NCBI GenBank assembly: GCA_949152475.1
Contig: OX424559.1
Coordinates: 17,019,809 to 17,083,808 of the forward strand
DNA: 64,000 nucleotides
Origin: Terebella lapidaria
Taxonomy: Eukaryota; Annelida; Polychaeta; Terebellida; Terebellidae
Direction: 5' to 3'
In this document: piece by piece, positions 1 through 13,262 of the stretch
How positions within the stretch are numbered: the first letter of the stretch is position 1
How the letters are laid out: each line of letters begins with the position of its first letter
The notes under the pieces: generated by a model
Told to the model about the DNA's origin: nothing
Databases searched by the model: none
Seen by the model: only the letters and a program-made list of their open reading frames with translations
Program-made: the position numbers and the translations under genes

Positions 1-190
1 GTCTTATGTTGGAGAACAACTTCTATGCTCGCAAGTCTTCTTTGGCGTTCCATGTAACGTTAGATTCGCCAGATGGCGCTGATTTTTTTTCACGCACAGA
101 CAGACAAACTCGACATCTTCACTGTCAAATTTTCCTTTTCAAGATTAAAAGCATCACAGACGTTTCCTACAAGACGAATCTTTATCGAAA
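1..190 (+). other. Presumed 5' leader of the SID-1 family gene
   Basis: This stretch precedes the chosen start codon. No TATA box or initiator stands out, and the real transcription start may lie outside the window. An out-of-frame ATG at 6 opens a short reading frame that runs past the main start to 218. If the transcript begins upstream of it, this would be an overlapping upstream ORF that could dampen translation. That is inference; nothing else is seen here. Confidence 0.35.
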
Positions 191-3100
191 ATGTTTTGTG
201 TCAAGAGTGTATTCCTAGTTTCATTCGTTTATATCGCTGTGCTTAGCGGGAGTGTGAGTGTTTCCGGAAAACAGACTTCAAAAACAAAATTGACAAAAAC
301 TGCACCACCGTCACCGTCCCCACGATTTGGACGAGTAAAAGTGTCAAAACCAGGAAGCTCGAGACCTGAGGTATCGTTAGACGAGCGAGATGACAATGAG
401 TATGTTCGTAACGCTAGCTACGGAGAAGAATACTCACACACAGTCTACAAAAGCCATTCTTGGATATTCAACTATCCACCAGTCATCAATGAGGTTTGTA
501 TTGTGTTTGCAAAATCCTAAATAACCTGTTAGGCAATTTGCACAATTCTGAATTCACATGTCTTGCCATGTTCAATAATGCAATTAGTAATACTGAACAA
601 GCGTCGTGTGAAGGGGCCATGTGATACCCGAATAAAGGCCTTACCCTCAAATATAATGCTGCACTTCAGAGTAAGGCCGTACGTGTGTGGATCCACTCAT
701 CCAATGCGACGTTGCAGTATCCCCTGTTGTTTGTCGTGGAGGAACCCCGCGGAATCCTGTCGTGGCAAATCCCACTTGGACTTCAAAATGAGTGAGCAGG
801 GCTTGTTTTTGTTTTACCTTTGTCCTATAAATTGTTGGAAACTGGATAATTTCATTGCTAAATCTACAAGACAGGTTAGTACTGCTGTCTCTGCAAGCCG
901 TAAGAAAATACCCTTCGAAATAAAACTGCGTTTGCCTCTAAGTTAAATTTAGCGTGTAGATCTAATATACCTGTGAAATAAGACTTCCTATCTGTTTTTA
1001 TGGCCAAAAGTTAGGTCATCTTACCAAGACCAAGTTGTGAACCATCTCTACATACTTACATGACTATCATTGATAACACTGCTACAGGTTTCTGACATAC
1101 TACTACAACAACGTAAGTCGGACACTCTGTCCGTACGGTCAGCAGGCGAGCGAGGAATATACGGTCCAAATCTCTAGTTTCTCACGACAGCCGGTCGACT
1201 TCACAATCAGCGCTCAGGAGGACCCATTAGACATCAGGTAAGTCACAGGACTTGGTTAACTGTGTTGGGCGAATGTACATGTATCACATAGTCAGATATG
1301 TATGTGATACTTAAGCTGTTAAGTGCTCCCCCTCAGATAAGACTTACCCTTCTGCCACAAAATAAGTTATTATTTAAGGGGAAGTTTTAGTTGAGGGGTT
1401 CATTTTCATGTATTCATCTACTTGTATTAGTTTAGTCACAGACATTGGGGGAGTTTCAACAGGGGGATGTATTGTAATATGGAATGTTGTAATATTTCAC
1501 ACGGACATCGTCTGCGATCATCAATGACATATGAAATTATGGCATTGAAATTCTGTTTCAATGAAGCAATGATGTCATGTGAACCTGCTGAGTTGCACGC
1601 TCTGTTTTACAGGCTGTCGGAAGAAGTCACCACACTGGTCAGTCCGTCTATGCCGCAGTATTTCCGCTTTGAGATGGCACCGGGAGTTGATTCTGTCCTG
1701 ATATCTGCGGAATCTGAGGACGAACTCTGTATGATTCTCTCCGTGCAAGCTGCAGCAGTAAGTAGGGAAAATAACTATTCTGAAAGATGAACCTAGAAAA
1801 ACTTCTCTTCAAACTCACCACTATTCCTGATCAAGATTCTAAGGCTGCCCTGATTTCACGGGTCTTTTTCCATGATCTGATCATGATTGCATTGAAAATG
1901 TTTTTCAGTAACTTGATTAAAAGTATAGCATGAAATTTTTTTCTGAAAAAATTTCTTTCGAAAATCTTCTAGATTACTTAGTTTCCACTAACATGATTAA
2001 GACTGTTCTTCATCCATCTTCGTTAAACAAAATGTTAAAACACTCCTTTATGAGCTTGTGTCCGTGAAGTCGTTGAATTATTTGGTACATCTATATCTGC
2101 GTGTGGTTGCAGTGTCCGGTGTTTGATTTGCTGACCAGTGTCCAGCTTAGAGGTCGTCACCAAACAGTCACAAGGAAAGGCTCCATCACCCTCGAGGTAA
2201 GAAGGGGTAGAATTTCGACAAGATTCCGAGATTCCATTTCGCAAAAGATCCCACAAAATGGCCCTTGATTCTTGCAAAATATAATGGAGTATATGAGAAC
2301 AGGATTCTTGCAAAATTTTAACTCGAGTATGGTGGTAAAAGAGGGATCAGAGGGTAGTTCTGATCTCATGGCAATACATTTACAGTGGACCTGTGTTTTG
2401 AGACCACCCAACATATCCTCAAAAGCAGTCTTGAATGACAGGTTGTCTTTTATGGCATGCACATGATAAGAAGCCGTCTGGGACCCAGAAAATTGGTGGT
2501 CATTAACACTGGATCCATTGTATTACTGTAACTGCATGATTAAATATATAGTATTATCGGTCAATATTTAGGGTGGGGTTGAAGATGGGAAATGATGCTA
2601 CAATAATTGATAAGATCTGAGTTTAAAGAAAGAACCCTTTTTTCACAGGATAAGCTGAAGCAAGTGGTTGCTTTATGTCTCAAATTTGTGTCCATGTAAA
2701 TTGTACGAAACGGTCGTTTAGACTCGTAATTTTGATATTTCCCACAGCGTGACTCCAGCAAAAACAATACATACTTTGTGGTGCTGGTGGTGACACCTAG
2801 TGACTTCCACTGTCAAAACACAGAGGCCCTGGTACCAGGTCAGTGTCCATGGTAACAGTGTGACATGCTTGGTTAAAGTGATATTGGCAGGAAAACTATT
2901 TTTTTCTGAATCAATTACATATATGCCTGTGGTCTCAGAAAAAAAGGTTACGAAACAAACTGAACGGTCAACGCTGCGTTTTTCAGGAGGTTCGAACAAG
3001 ACGCTTGTCCGGATGAAGAATGTTACCTTGGTAATCGAGCCGTCCATAACCAGTAAGTTTGCATCAATATGAGTATTTATGTGTTTTACTCGTGCATGTA

Positions 3101-6100
3101 GACAATATACTGGTAACTATGATAAAATCCTCCCTCCCCTCAGGTCTGGAGTTCACGGTCGCGGTACTCGCCGCGGGTTTCTGGTACCTGGGCTTCTACA
3201 TTATGGCCTTTGTCATTATTTCCATCTACCACTGTGTGTGAGTACATGTTCAATTCATGACATGTTTGATTTGCTCAAATGGATCAGTAGTGTACATGTG
3301 AGTCCTTTCTATTGATTCATCTATGAAATGTTTTTTTTGCAGGCAAGGGAGAAAGAGACGAAAGACCCGAATTCCATCAGGGAGCGAAAGTAATGAGATC
3401 TCGGAAAGCACTGCTTTGAACAGTGAGTATTGGTCACTTCCAAATTACTTACAGTGGATCCTGTGTTTTAAGACCACCCAAGGGACCCCAAAAAGGTGGT
3501 CTTAAATGACAGGTGGTCTCTCATGACAGGTTCATTTACATGATAAAAGGCCACTTGGGACCAAGTGTAGCGGTCTTAAAACACAGGGTGGTCTCTCAAA
3601 CCAGGTGGTCTTTAACACAGGATCTACTGTACTTCATGGAGATGTTACATGTCATGTATTGATATAGCAATAAACTATGTGGTTATGATTACAACCCCGG
3701 TGTGATATAAACTCGTTTGCTATGGTTCCGTTCCCTATAGTTCCATGTCCGGGAGATTCTGAGAGTCCAAATGTGTCACAAAACGCCAGCTACGGGACAA
3801 TGCCGTCAGATCTGGTGCATCGATTGCCGCCTAGTGGAACTAGAGGTTAGTGTCTAAAAACTCGAGGTAAGGTGTCTTCAAAACTGCAGTTGGTGTCTGT
3901 AAAAAGTATGAATAGTCCTTGCCATACTTTGAAATCTTTTGTATTGAGGAAATTACATAATAAATACTGGTTTTAAAAAGGCTCAAACTTCATGTTGGTT
4001 TGTTTTGCTAGAAGTAGCACTTTGCCATGTTCGATGCCCCCCTCACCACCCCACTCACATTCGTTAACAGGTCTACACCAGCGCTCCCGATCACAGCCTG
4101 AGTTCCCCGGTCAGAACTTCACGGCCGGCCCAGGCTACTCCCAAAACAACAGCCACCAGCATACGGCAGTCCAGGTTCACCAGCCCTCGAGCGGGCAGAA
4201 CTCGCGAGCTCCAAACGGGTCATCAAATAGCCGTCGTGATTCTGTGCGACAGGATTCCTTCTCCACAACTTCGTCGAGTTCGCTGGATGAGAGCGACATT
4301 GACATGTTACACGACATCGACCGGGAAAAGGATATTTTCCGAACTAAGGTCGGTGCAGCAGTCGCCGGGTGTCGATTATTATACATATTATATATTAATT
4401 GTAGAAGGATATATTTCTTCCTTTTTTGTCGTTTCAGTTTCTGGATCATAACTTGAATAAACATGATTCTGGGTCAAAGTTTGTTTCTGCACTGATAATA
4501 TTTTGATCAGAATTGGAAAAAGTACCAAAGTAAATAGATTGAAGTCATCGATAGCATTTGATGTCCATTTGATGTGAGACTTTCCGTTTTGTTTACAGAC
4601 TTTCCTCTATTTGACGGACTTGTCTCGAAAGCCAAGGAAAAAATTAGCCAAGAAGATAAACCTGTATCCCTGGTCAGTAGTGTTTCAATATCTATAATGA
4701 ATATTCACCATGGTTGACATTTGAATATTCATTCAGAGTTCATTTGAATAATAAACCATTACTTTTGGTTTATTGTTAGACAATTTAATGTATATTATAA
4801 ACTCGCAAAATTACTGTAAATTTCCGAAACATTTTAGAAATGTTTGAACACTATCCTCATATCAAACCACACCACATTATCTATGAACTGTGATCTTGAG
4901 CATGGTTATGTTTTGTGTATGTTTTCCTGCAGGAATTTGATAACGCTAGCTGTGTTCTATGCACTGCCTGTGATACAACTTGTGCTGACGTATCAAAAGG
5001 TACTCACTCGCAAGAATCTGTCATCGGGGACAATTCTGTCCTCTTTCTTATATCTCCTAACACCCGTGAAAATTCGCAAAATATATATTGAAGTCTATTG
5101 CATCATGTGCCTAAAATTTGATGTCCAATAACAATATACAACTTGAAAATTCCCAATCCATGAAATAGAAGCTGAGCAAGGTTTACCATCTATGTACGTC
5201 GAATAATGTCTGTTAATGTCGTGTTTTCCTGTACAGGTTCTGAACCGGACCGGGGACGAGGACACATGCTATTACAACTTTGAGTGTGCGCATCCTCTCG
5301 TTCTTCCATATCCGAAGTTCCGTCTGACGACTTTCAACAACGTCTTCAGTAACATCGGCTACGTCTCGCTCGGGATTCTTTTCTTGCTGATTGTCTACCG
5401 CAGGTGTGTATTGAGATGGTAACATCATGAAGTCATGTCGAAGACAATTTTACATGTTTTGATCATCCGTGTGATAAGATGTTGGTGGTTTTTGTTTATC
5501 GTTAACTGGAAATCTGTATTGAGTCTACTCGTAATTTCATACTTTATTGCCTAAATTTCCTATTGTTTCATCGCTGTTGAGAGTAACGTGGTTTTGTAAT
5601 ATTCAAGTGAAACAACTGCCATCCAATGAGATATTTCATTTGAATCTAATATCGTTAATACACATTCTCCATGTATAAATAATTTTCAGAGATAGGAATC
5701 ACCGAGTTGCCATAAAGCAAGATCCACATAAAGCCAAAGTAAGTTCCCTGTTCACAACCCACATTAACATCAAACTCTTTCTGCAAAACACGCTTTTCGA
5801 TGGGTACTTATAACATCTCTACCAGCAGATCTATCATTGTGCAACTGTTCTATTACAGCACTATGGCATTCCCCAGCACTACGGCCTGTTTTACTGTATG
5901 GGTATCGCGTTGACAATGATGGGGGTTCTCAGTGCCTGCTACCACATCTGCCCGAGCTATAACAACTTCCAGTTCGGTAAGTAGCAAGACAGTGAAACAT
6001 TGCGTATTTGACACCAGTCGCGAGGACTCAGTTGTCAGTTTTTGTGGTGGATTCAACTGTGCGTCAGCAAGAAAAGAGATCAGAGTTACATACTTGCATT

Positions 6101-9100
6101 CAAGCCTTGAGAGTGAAGATTTTGATAAGAATTTTCTGTTTGTCAACAAGAATAAAAAAACATGTCCGAAATTAGTTGCTTGTACACCAGAAATGTCATC
6201 AGAATTATCAGTTTGTCATGAGAAGAAACGTGATCAATATCAAAATCGTCTGTTTTTCAACAAGAAATAAAGTAATGCTTTATACATATTCTGGTGTTTA
6301 TGTCCACTGCACATTAATTACCCGATTCGCTGTTTTAAAAAGCTTTGACCAACTCTTTGACACCTTGTACACCAGTGTACTATGCTTTCAGACACGTCGT
6401 TCATGTACGTTCTGGCTTGGATCCTGATGCTACGAATTTACCAGACTCGACATCCCGACATCAACCCACACGCTCACACCGCGTATTTTGTTCTTGCCTT
6501 GGCTATATTCTTCGTCGTTGTGGGTGTGGTAAGTTACAAAATCATATTGACAACACGGTTTAAATTCAACACAATCATCAATAAATGATTTTATTGATGG
6601 ACTGATTAACAGTAAAATTTAACTGGAAACCTTTAGAATAAATGCAACAATTTTAGGACCATTTCAGTAAAACACCCATCAATTTTGTCACTTCGAGGTT
6701 TCAAACAAAGCAAGCAGTGTTTCTAACCAGAGACGTTTCTTTTAGGTGTACGGGACGATCTACTTCTGGGTGGTCTTTGTAATGGTCTACTGCACGTTCT
6801 ATCTATTGTTGAGTGTTCACGTTTATTACATGGGACGCTATCGACTAGGTGAGTATTAACCTCTTCACTGCCTATAGCGTTGGAAATATCCCGGTGCAAA
6901 ACGTAATTGTGTGATGCCTATGTGCGGGAAATATCCACCGGGGAAAATTCCTTTCCATGTTTCTTCTTGTACGGCGAATATTTTTCAGTCGAGAGTCCCC
7001 ATACAGCCTCTGTACATTGATAAAACAGTGTTACAATCGCTAGGTGGGGCCAAAATAGCACATCTATACAATGGGAATGCCTGGAACAGAAACAAATAGT
7101 ACAGAAAAGATCTTACCTCAATCTTGGGGTGATAATCTATTGATTAAATCAAGGGGGTTTGTTAAAGTAATTCAATACACACATATAACATACGTCGTTA
7201 TTCCAGATTTTGGACTGTTCAGACGTCTCTACAACCTGTTTAGAACGGACGGCGTGCGTTGCTGCATGAAACCAGTCTATGTTGTAAGTCGCCGCTGTTT
7301 CCGTGTGAATTTCCTTGGACTACACTTGACTCACTTACCATTATTGTCTGACGATGTTTTCATGCATGTTTTCAGGATCGTCTAATCTTGCTGCTTATCG
7401 GAAACGCTGTCAATTGGTTCTTGTAAGTACTGTGTACATTTGTCTTGTCACAGAATTATTATTCATCCGAAACACTTCCGATACATTATTGTTCGAAGCA
7501 AGCCATCAGGTCTCATGAAATTGAAATACATTGTATGTAATAATGTATTTTGTCGAAAATCTATCAATGAAAATTCATTTACCCAAAATCTTCACGTGGG
7601 AAATTAATATTAATTCCCAGGTAGGTAATAATAATAATAAGCAGTTCATAATCATGTTAATATATGAATTTAGAGCAAGTAATCCACCAGTTATCAACAA
7701 ATTCATAGAAATTCATGAAATACAACCTCCTCTATACATAAATCGCTGAGTATTATAGACCAACTTATGAATGTATGTAACTATTGTTGTTTTTTCACGG
7801 ACAGTGCAATATTCGGCTGTGTGACGGAACCGGCTGACTTCGCATCCTACATGCTCAGTATCTTCATCATTAACCTGATGATGTACTTCGCTTTCTACAT
7901 CGTTATGAAGGTGAGTTACCATAGCAACCATCTCAATTGCACATTACCATTAACTCGAGTGTGCACGACGTACTAGAGCTTTAGGTTATCATGTGCAACA
8001 GATTTATATCATTTTGGTTAACTTACTGTAACATACACGTTTTTGTGGAGATTTGATTTTTGCAGTTTTGTACATGTATCTTGGACTGTTTCACGAAAAA
8101 AAAAACCAATACATGTATTAGCGGTTTCAGGTCTTTACCACACACAAATGCTAAACAGCACCGGGATTTTTTTTTTTTTGCCGGGATTAATTAAGGCATT
8201 TCGGCAGAAATGCCTTTATGGTTTTAGCAGAATTTTTTTTTTTTTTTTTTTTTTTTTCTTCTTCCGCCACTTTTGGTTTCCGGACGATAACTTTAGATTG
8301 CCTTGACGGATCCTTGTCAAATTTTCACCGCAAGTCAGAAATGATATGTGGAAGAACCCTATTCTTTTTGAGCCGGATCCGAGGTCCGTGAGGTCCGTGA
8401 GGATGAAATCAAGGCTAATTTTAAAACTTGGTTTCCGGACGATAACTGGAAAAATATTTATGCAATAGTTGCAGAACTCTGCATGGAGGTTCATATGCCA
8501 CCAGGGAAGAACCCTATTGATTTTGGGATCGATCCGTCAAACGACCTTTGACCTAGAGGTCAAAATAATTTTTTGCTGATTCATCCTTGAGGCTTCCTGC
8601 ATATCTCGGAAACCGTGCGTTGTAGAGCGAAACGGACGTTATTTTCGGACTCGTCGCCCTAGACAAACATCTCTAGAGTGTACTTTTTTTTTTGATCCGG
8701 CTCCGAGGTCCGTGAGGTCCGTGAGGATGAAATCGAGGAACTTGGTTTCCGGACGATAACTCAAAAAATATTCAGGCAATAGTTGCAGAATTTTGCACGG
8801 AGGTTTATATATCACCAGGGAAGAACCCTATTGATTTTGGGATCGATACCTCAAACGACCTTTGACCTAGAGGTCGAAATAATTTTTTGCTGAGTCATCC
8901 TTGAGGCATCATGCATATCTCGGAAACGGTACATCGTAGAGCGAAACGGACGTTATTTTCGGACTCGTCGCCCTAGACAAACATGTCTAAAGGGTATTAT
9001 GGATGAACTTTGGCCTTGACCTTGAATTTTTTTGCCGAGTCGGCATTTTTCGTTTTCGTCGATATCTAGGAAACGGTGCGTCGTAGAGCGAAACGGACGT

Positions 9101-11828
9101 TATTTTCGGACTCGTCGCCCTAGACAAACATGTCTAGGTATTATGGATGAACTTTGACCTTGACCCGAAATTTTTTTGCCGAGTCGGCATTTTTCGTTTT
9201 CGTCGATATCTCGGAAACGGTGCGTCGTAGAGCGAAACGGACGTTATTTTCGGACTCGTCGCCCTAGACAAACATGTCTAAGGGGTATTATTGATGAACT
9301 TTGACCTTGACCCGAAATTTTTTTGCCGATTCGGCATTTTTCGTTTTCGTCGATATCTCGGAAACGGTGCGTCGTAGAGCGAAACGGACGTTATTTTCGG
9401 ACTCGTCGTCCTAGACAAACATGTCTAAGGGGTATTATGGATGAACTTTGACCTTGACCCGAAAATTTTTTGCCGAGTCGGCATTTTTCGTTTTCGTCGA
9501 TATCTCGGAAACGGTGCGTCGTAGAGCGAAACGGACGTTATTTTCGGACTCGTCGCCCTAGACAAACATGTCTAAGGGGTATTATGGATGAACTTTGACC
9601 TTGACCCAAAATTTTTTTGCCGAGTCGGCATTTTTCGTTTTCGTCGATATCTCGGAAACGGTGCGTCGTAGAGCGAAACGGACGTTATTTTCGGAGTCGT
9701 CGTCCTAGACAAAAATGTCTAAGGGGTATTATTGATGAAGTTTGACCTTGACCCCAAATTTTTTTGCCGAGTCGGCATTTTTCGTTTTCGTCGATATCTC
9801 GGAAACAATGAGTCGCAGAGCGAAACGGACGTCATTTTTGGACTCGGCGATCTAGACAAACATGTCTAAGGAGTATTATGGATGAACTTTGACCTTGACC
9901 TTAAATTTTTTACCGAGTCTGCATTTTTCGTTTTCGTCGATATCTCGGAAACGGTGCATTGTACAGCGAAACGGACGTTGTTTTCGGAGTGGTGGCTCTA
10001 GACAAACATGTCTAAGGGGTATTACTGATGAACTTTGACCTTGACCTGAAATGTTTTTTTGCTGAGTCGACATTTTTCATTTTCATCCATATCTAGGAAA
10101 CGATGTGTCGTAGAGCCCATGGCAAACATGTTTTAAATATTACAAATTAGTCCTAACACCGAAATGCCTCCAAGGCATCTTTAGGCCTTGACGTCTAGTT
10201 TTAACGGTTTTGTCACTCAAACTGAAGACTCTAAAATGAAATACTGTAAACGTACTAATTTTTGTGGTTTATTTATTTTGCGGATTTCGTGGTAATATCA
10301 AAACCGCAAAATTAAATCAACCGCAAAATTTTGTCCATATGGAAGAACAAAGTAAAACGAAGGTAAGACCGCAAAATTAAATCCACCGCAAAACGTCTGA
10401 GGTACAAAACCGCAAAATTAAATACCAGCAAAATTAAGTACGTTTACAGTACAATCACCAAAGAAATATACAGTGCACGGATTCCATGTTTTCTACAAAT
10501 TTTGATCATTTTTTCAGATCCGAAGCAGTGAGAAGCTGCTGTTGTTGCCTGTGATGTTCACTCTAATCTCCATGGTTCTCTGGGGATTCTCGTTCTACTT
10601 CTTCATGCAACGTGTCACATCTTGGCAGGTCCGTGGCACTTGACAGCTGACACTTTGACAGATCAGTGTTACACTGGTACTGTAGTTATCTCAGATTGAA
10701 TATGTTTTCTACTTTCCTATCTGACAGCCATATGGCCCAAATTCAATTGCTGCATTTCTGAATTTGTGAGCTGGATTTCACAGGTTTATTCATACCTAAT
10801 TGCTTCTGCAAAATAATGTCATCGATTGAAAGTTCGATTGCCAACATTATACAGACAATTGGTTTTCCACAAACTTAGCCTCCATGCTTCACCAATCTGA
10901 AGTTTAATAACTTAAGGCTGCTGCAAATTGACGTACAGTACGGAAATATCTCAGAGAATAAAATCATAGCATCTAGCACATAGAATACCTATGCATAAAA
11001 TTGTTATGGTAACTGTTAATGTTTTGTTACAGGTCACGCCTGCCATCTCCCGAGAGAGAAACGCCCCGTGCGTCCTGCTGAAGTTCTACGACAGCCATGA
11101 CGTCTGGCATTTCTTGTCATCCATGAGCATGTTCTTCTCCTTCAATGTAAGTCCAGGTGAAGAGTTCCATCTTGACGCAGTTTGGTAGACAGGAAAGAAA
11201 TGAACTGCCATTTCACACTCAATGACCTTGATGTTGCGTCTGGGAGAAGAGGGGTGTTTATTTTCGGGTTTGGTGTTCCTCATTAAAAATTGAAACTTCA
11301 AAATGTCTTCACTTGAAGATGATCAAGAATGAACAATGGCAGAGCCTTGACAACGGAAGTAAAACACCTCTCTTCCACTGAATTTCAAAACCTCAAGTTC
11401 GATGACTGCAAACACAAAGTGAAATATCAGTTTTCAGTCCGCTTCTTTTTTTATCCGTGCTCAATTCAAATTTCCGATGATATATAATCTCAGTACTAGT
11501 ATGTAAGAATCTTAGCAGTTGGTGCATAAATACTTGACATTAAATTGAAAGAAAAAGTCTCATTATGTGTTCCTTGAGGCATTCACCGTATCATCATATT
11601 AACCTATGTGATATACACTAGTAACCACAATTGTGACAAAAAAATGAACAACTAAAAAATCTGACGATCGAGAAATCTGAGTGAATTATGTGGAAAAATT
11701 AATTATATATCAGATGATATGTTATTGGATATTTTGATTTTCCTGCATGTCGCCAACTGTTACAGATGCTGTTGACTCTGGACGATGATCTGGTTGACAC
11801 CCCTCGTGATACGATCCGCGTCTTCTAG
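191..11828 (+). CDS. SIDT: SID-1 transmembrane family protein (SIDT1/2-like), 24 exons, 916 aa
   Basis: SID-1/SIDT proteins are multi-pass membrane proteins linked to dsRNA transport and lysosomal nucleic-acid and lipid handling; they belong to the CREST hydrolase superfamily. Exons read from the sequence: 191-493, 670-791, 1088-1237, 1613-1757, 2113-2196, 2748-2838, 2987-3052, 3144-3237, 3343-3422, 3741-3845, 4071-4348, 4599-4672, 4933-4999, 5237-5403, 5690-5738, 5859-5976, 6392-6528, 6746-6848, 7207-7283, 7376-7422, 7805-7910, 10518-10628, 11033-11146, 11766-11828. All introns are GT-AG, phases agree and the sum is 2751 nt. The protein has a signal peptide (about 1-25), a beta-rich ectodomain to about 320 with [16 protein letters not shown] and RTLCPYG blocks, TM1 (about 322-350), a Ser/Gln/His-rich cytosolic loop (about 352-510), then a membrane bundle. 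CREST residues are S650, H654 (SACYH), D665, H880 and H884 (HDVWH). The C-terminus ([19 protein letters not shown]) closely follows vertebrate SIDT. The long first cytosolic loop makes it larger than the roughly 830-residue human proteins. Confidence 0.95.
2381..2530. mobile_element. MITE-like element, copy 1 (TACAGTGG family)
   Basis: A 150-bp unit in intron 5 of the SID-1 gene starts TACAGTGGACCTGTGTTTTG and ends with a degraded inverted copy (GGATCC...TACTGTA). Internal phrases such as GAGACCACCCAA and ATGACAGG recur in the element at 3450, so the two are copies of one family. No coding capacity is seen. This copy is the more decayed of the two. Confidence 0.6.
3450..3631. mobile_element. 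MITE-like element, copy 2 (TACAGTGG family)
   Basis: A 182-bp element in intron 9 of the SID-1 gene. It begins TACAGTGGATCCTGTGTTTT and ends AACACAGGATCTACTGTA, an almost perfect terminal inverted repeat of about 18 bp. The inside repeats the phrase GGTGGTCT several times. It is non-coding and related to the element at 2381-2530; the superfamily cannot be assigned because the target duplication is unclear. Confidence 0.75.
8191..10198 (+). mobile_element. Helentron-like non-autonomous element with 147-bp tandem core, copy 1
   Basis: About 2.0 kb within intron 21 of the SID-1 gene. The left end carries the hairpin AAGGCATTTC/GAAATGCCTT followed by a poly-T run. The right end carries CCGAAATGCCT, a second hairpin and the terminus GACGTCTAG before T. 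The subterminal inverted repeat (AGGCATTTCGG against CCGAAATGCCT), the 3' hairpin and the CTAG|T end fit Helitron/Helentron termini. A core of tandem units with a period near 147 bp fits the HINE type of non-autonomous Helentron described in bivalves and flies (established for the class, inferred here). About seven to eight core units span roughly 9000-10080. There is no protein gene. The same ends and core recur at 13374 and, inverted, at 15445. Confidence 0.75.
9000..10080 (+). repeat. 147-bp tandem array inside Helentron-like copy 1
   Basis: GCCGAGTCGGCATTT recurs near 9034, 9178, 9325, 9472, 9619, 9766 and 9912, mostly 147 bp apart. Each unit also carries CGATATCTCGGAAACGGTG, AGAGCGAAACGGACGTTATT, GACAAACATGTCTA and ACTTTGACCTTGACC. 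Units near the right end are more diverged, as is usual for the edges of tandem arrays. Confidence 0.9.
10242..10451. mobile_element. MITE-like element with TACTGTAAACGTACT ends
   Basis: A 210-bp non-coding unit in intron 21 of the SID-1 gene, just upstream of exon 22. The left end TACTGTAAACGTACT is matched by AGTACGTTTACAGTA at the right, and the outermost TA could be a target duplication of the Tc1/mariner kind. The interior repeats the phrase CCGCAAAATTAAAT four times. Related words occur elsewhere in the window (for example near 4815 and 55200), so the family is probably dispersed. Confidence 0.7.
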
Positions 11829-11992
11829 ACTGTCCCCACTGTGTCACTAGTGTGTGTGTGTGTCGGTATGTGTGTGTGTAAGCTCTGATTCCCTTGAGCG
11901 TATCAATTGCATAAGTGATAAAGTTAGCATTATATGTATGCAACAATCTGTTAGTTGTTAGAGTGCATATTGAAATATAAGGTAGCGTGTTG

Positions 11993-11998
11993 AATAAA
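11993..11998 (+). promoter_or_regulatory. Proximal polyadenylation signal AATAAA
   Basis: AATAAA lies 165 nt after the stop codon of the SID-1 family gene, in the right place for a short 3' UTR. Confidence 0.5.
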
Positions 11999-13256
11999 GA
12001 TGACATATATGATCAATGAGACAGAACAATGGGTTTATGACAGTGTAATGGTGAGATAACAAAATTGATGACAAGATAGCACCATAGGTTATGAGATTGC
12101 ACATTGTGTTACCAAAAAGTATGAGAAAGCACAGTTGATTTTGCGACAGCACAACTGGTTATGGGACAACACACATAGTATGCAGAATGGGATTTGAGAT
12201 TAAACAATCAATTATGAAATATAGAACAATCAGTTATGAGATGGCCAAAGGGTAGGATGAAACAATAGAATGGGTTATGAGATGTCAAAATTGGTTATGA
12301 GAAAATGTGGTATGATATTGTTCAGCTTGCAAGTGCTACTAAAATATATATAACAACAAGTACTGGTACATGTATGCTTCGTGCACTGTATTACAATGTA
12401 ATTGCTTCACATTAATATAGAATGGATGAATGAATAAGACTAGTTTATGGTGTACTTTCTAACATTCCATGTTTTATGTGGAAGCCAGCGATGTTCTGTA
12501 TTTTGTACTTTACTCAGATGAGCATCAAATGAGCAGAAATATTTTTTAATGCCTTCATTAATACGCAGCTGTGATTAAGAACATGTACTTCTTTCGTTCT
12601 GTCGTCGATATTCAATCAATATTAATGCATGAATTTACATAGCTGTACAGCTACACAGGCAGAGAAAGTCCTATTGTACAAAACATTTTCTAGTATGGAC
12701 AGTGTATGTGTTTGTGTAGAGTAGCATTTCGATAGTGAAACGATACTGTGATGTTTGACAATGGATTTTATTTTGTTGGAATTGTTGTAGTTTGTACCTT
12801 TCTGTTTGCTACTATGTATATACCAGTATGAGTTTGGCATTGATATTATATTGAGGACAGGGAAATGTGGTTTATTTTATATGGCCCAATTAAGCTGTGC
12901 TGCTTGTTTGTCTATATTAAAGAATAATTTGAAACAGTGTGAGACGGAAGAATTATAAGGTTTTTTCAGTGGCCGAGTAGTATTAGGAAGGCAGCACAAC
13001 TATTATATGGGCCAATTATTCTGTGACCAAAACATATTCAATTGGGTTTGACGATGGGGAGAGGAGGGAGGGGGGGGGGATTGGGGGGCAGTGTCCACAT
13101 GGATATTATGAAAAGCATAATGTTTATTCATCTTTTTATACACAATATTCAAATTTCGCGAGACCTGGTGTTTTCTCCATATTGTATTTGTGATGTTCCT
13201 TGCTTTATATATTGGCTATGCATTTGTCAATTCTGAGCTTTTGTATGTACGAGTAC

Positions 13257-13262
13257 AATAAA
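13257..13262 (+). promoter_or_regulatory. Distal polyadenylation signal AATAAA
   Basis: AATAAA is followed by a T-rich stretch. A Helentron-like element begins about 110 bp further on, so the host transcript probably ends here or at the proximal signal. Confidence 0.5.

Noticed and set aside
3992-4456. A separate 154-codon gene
   Set aside because: It is exon 11 of the SID-1 family gene with intron read-through at both ends.
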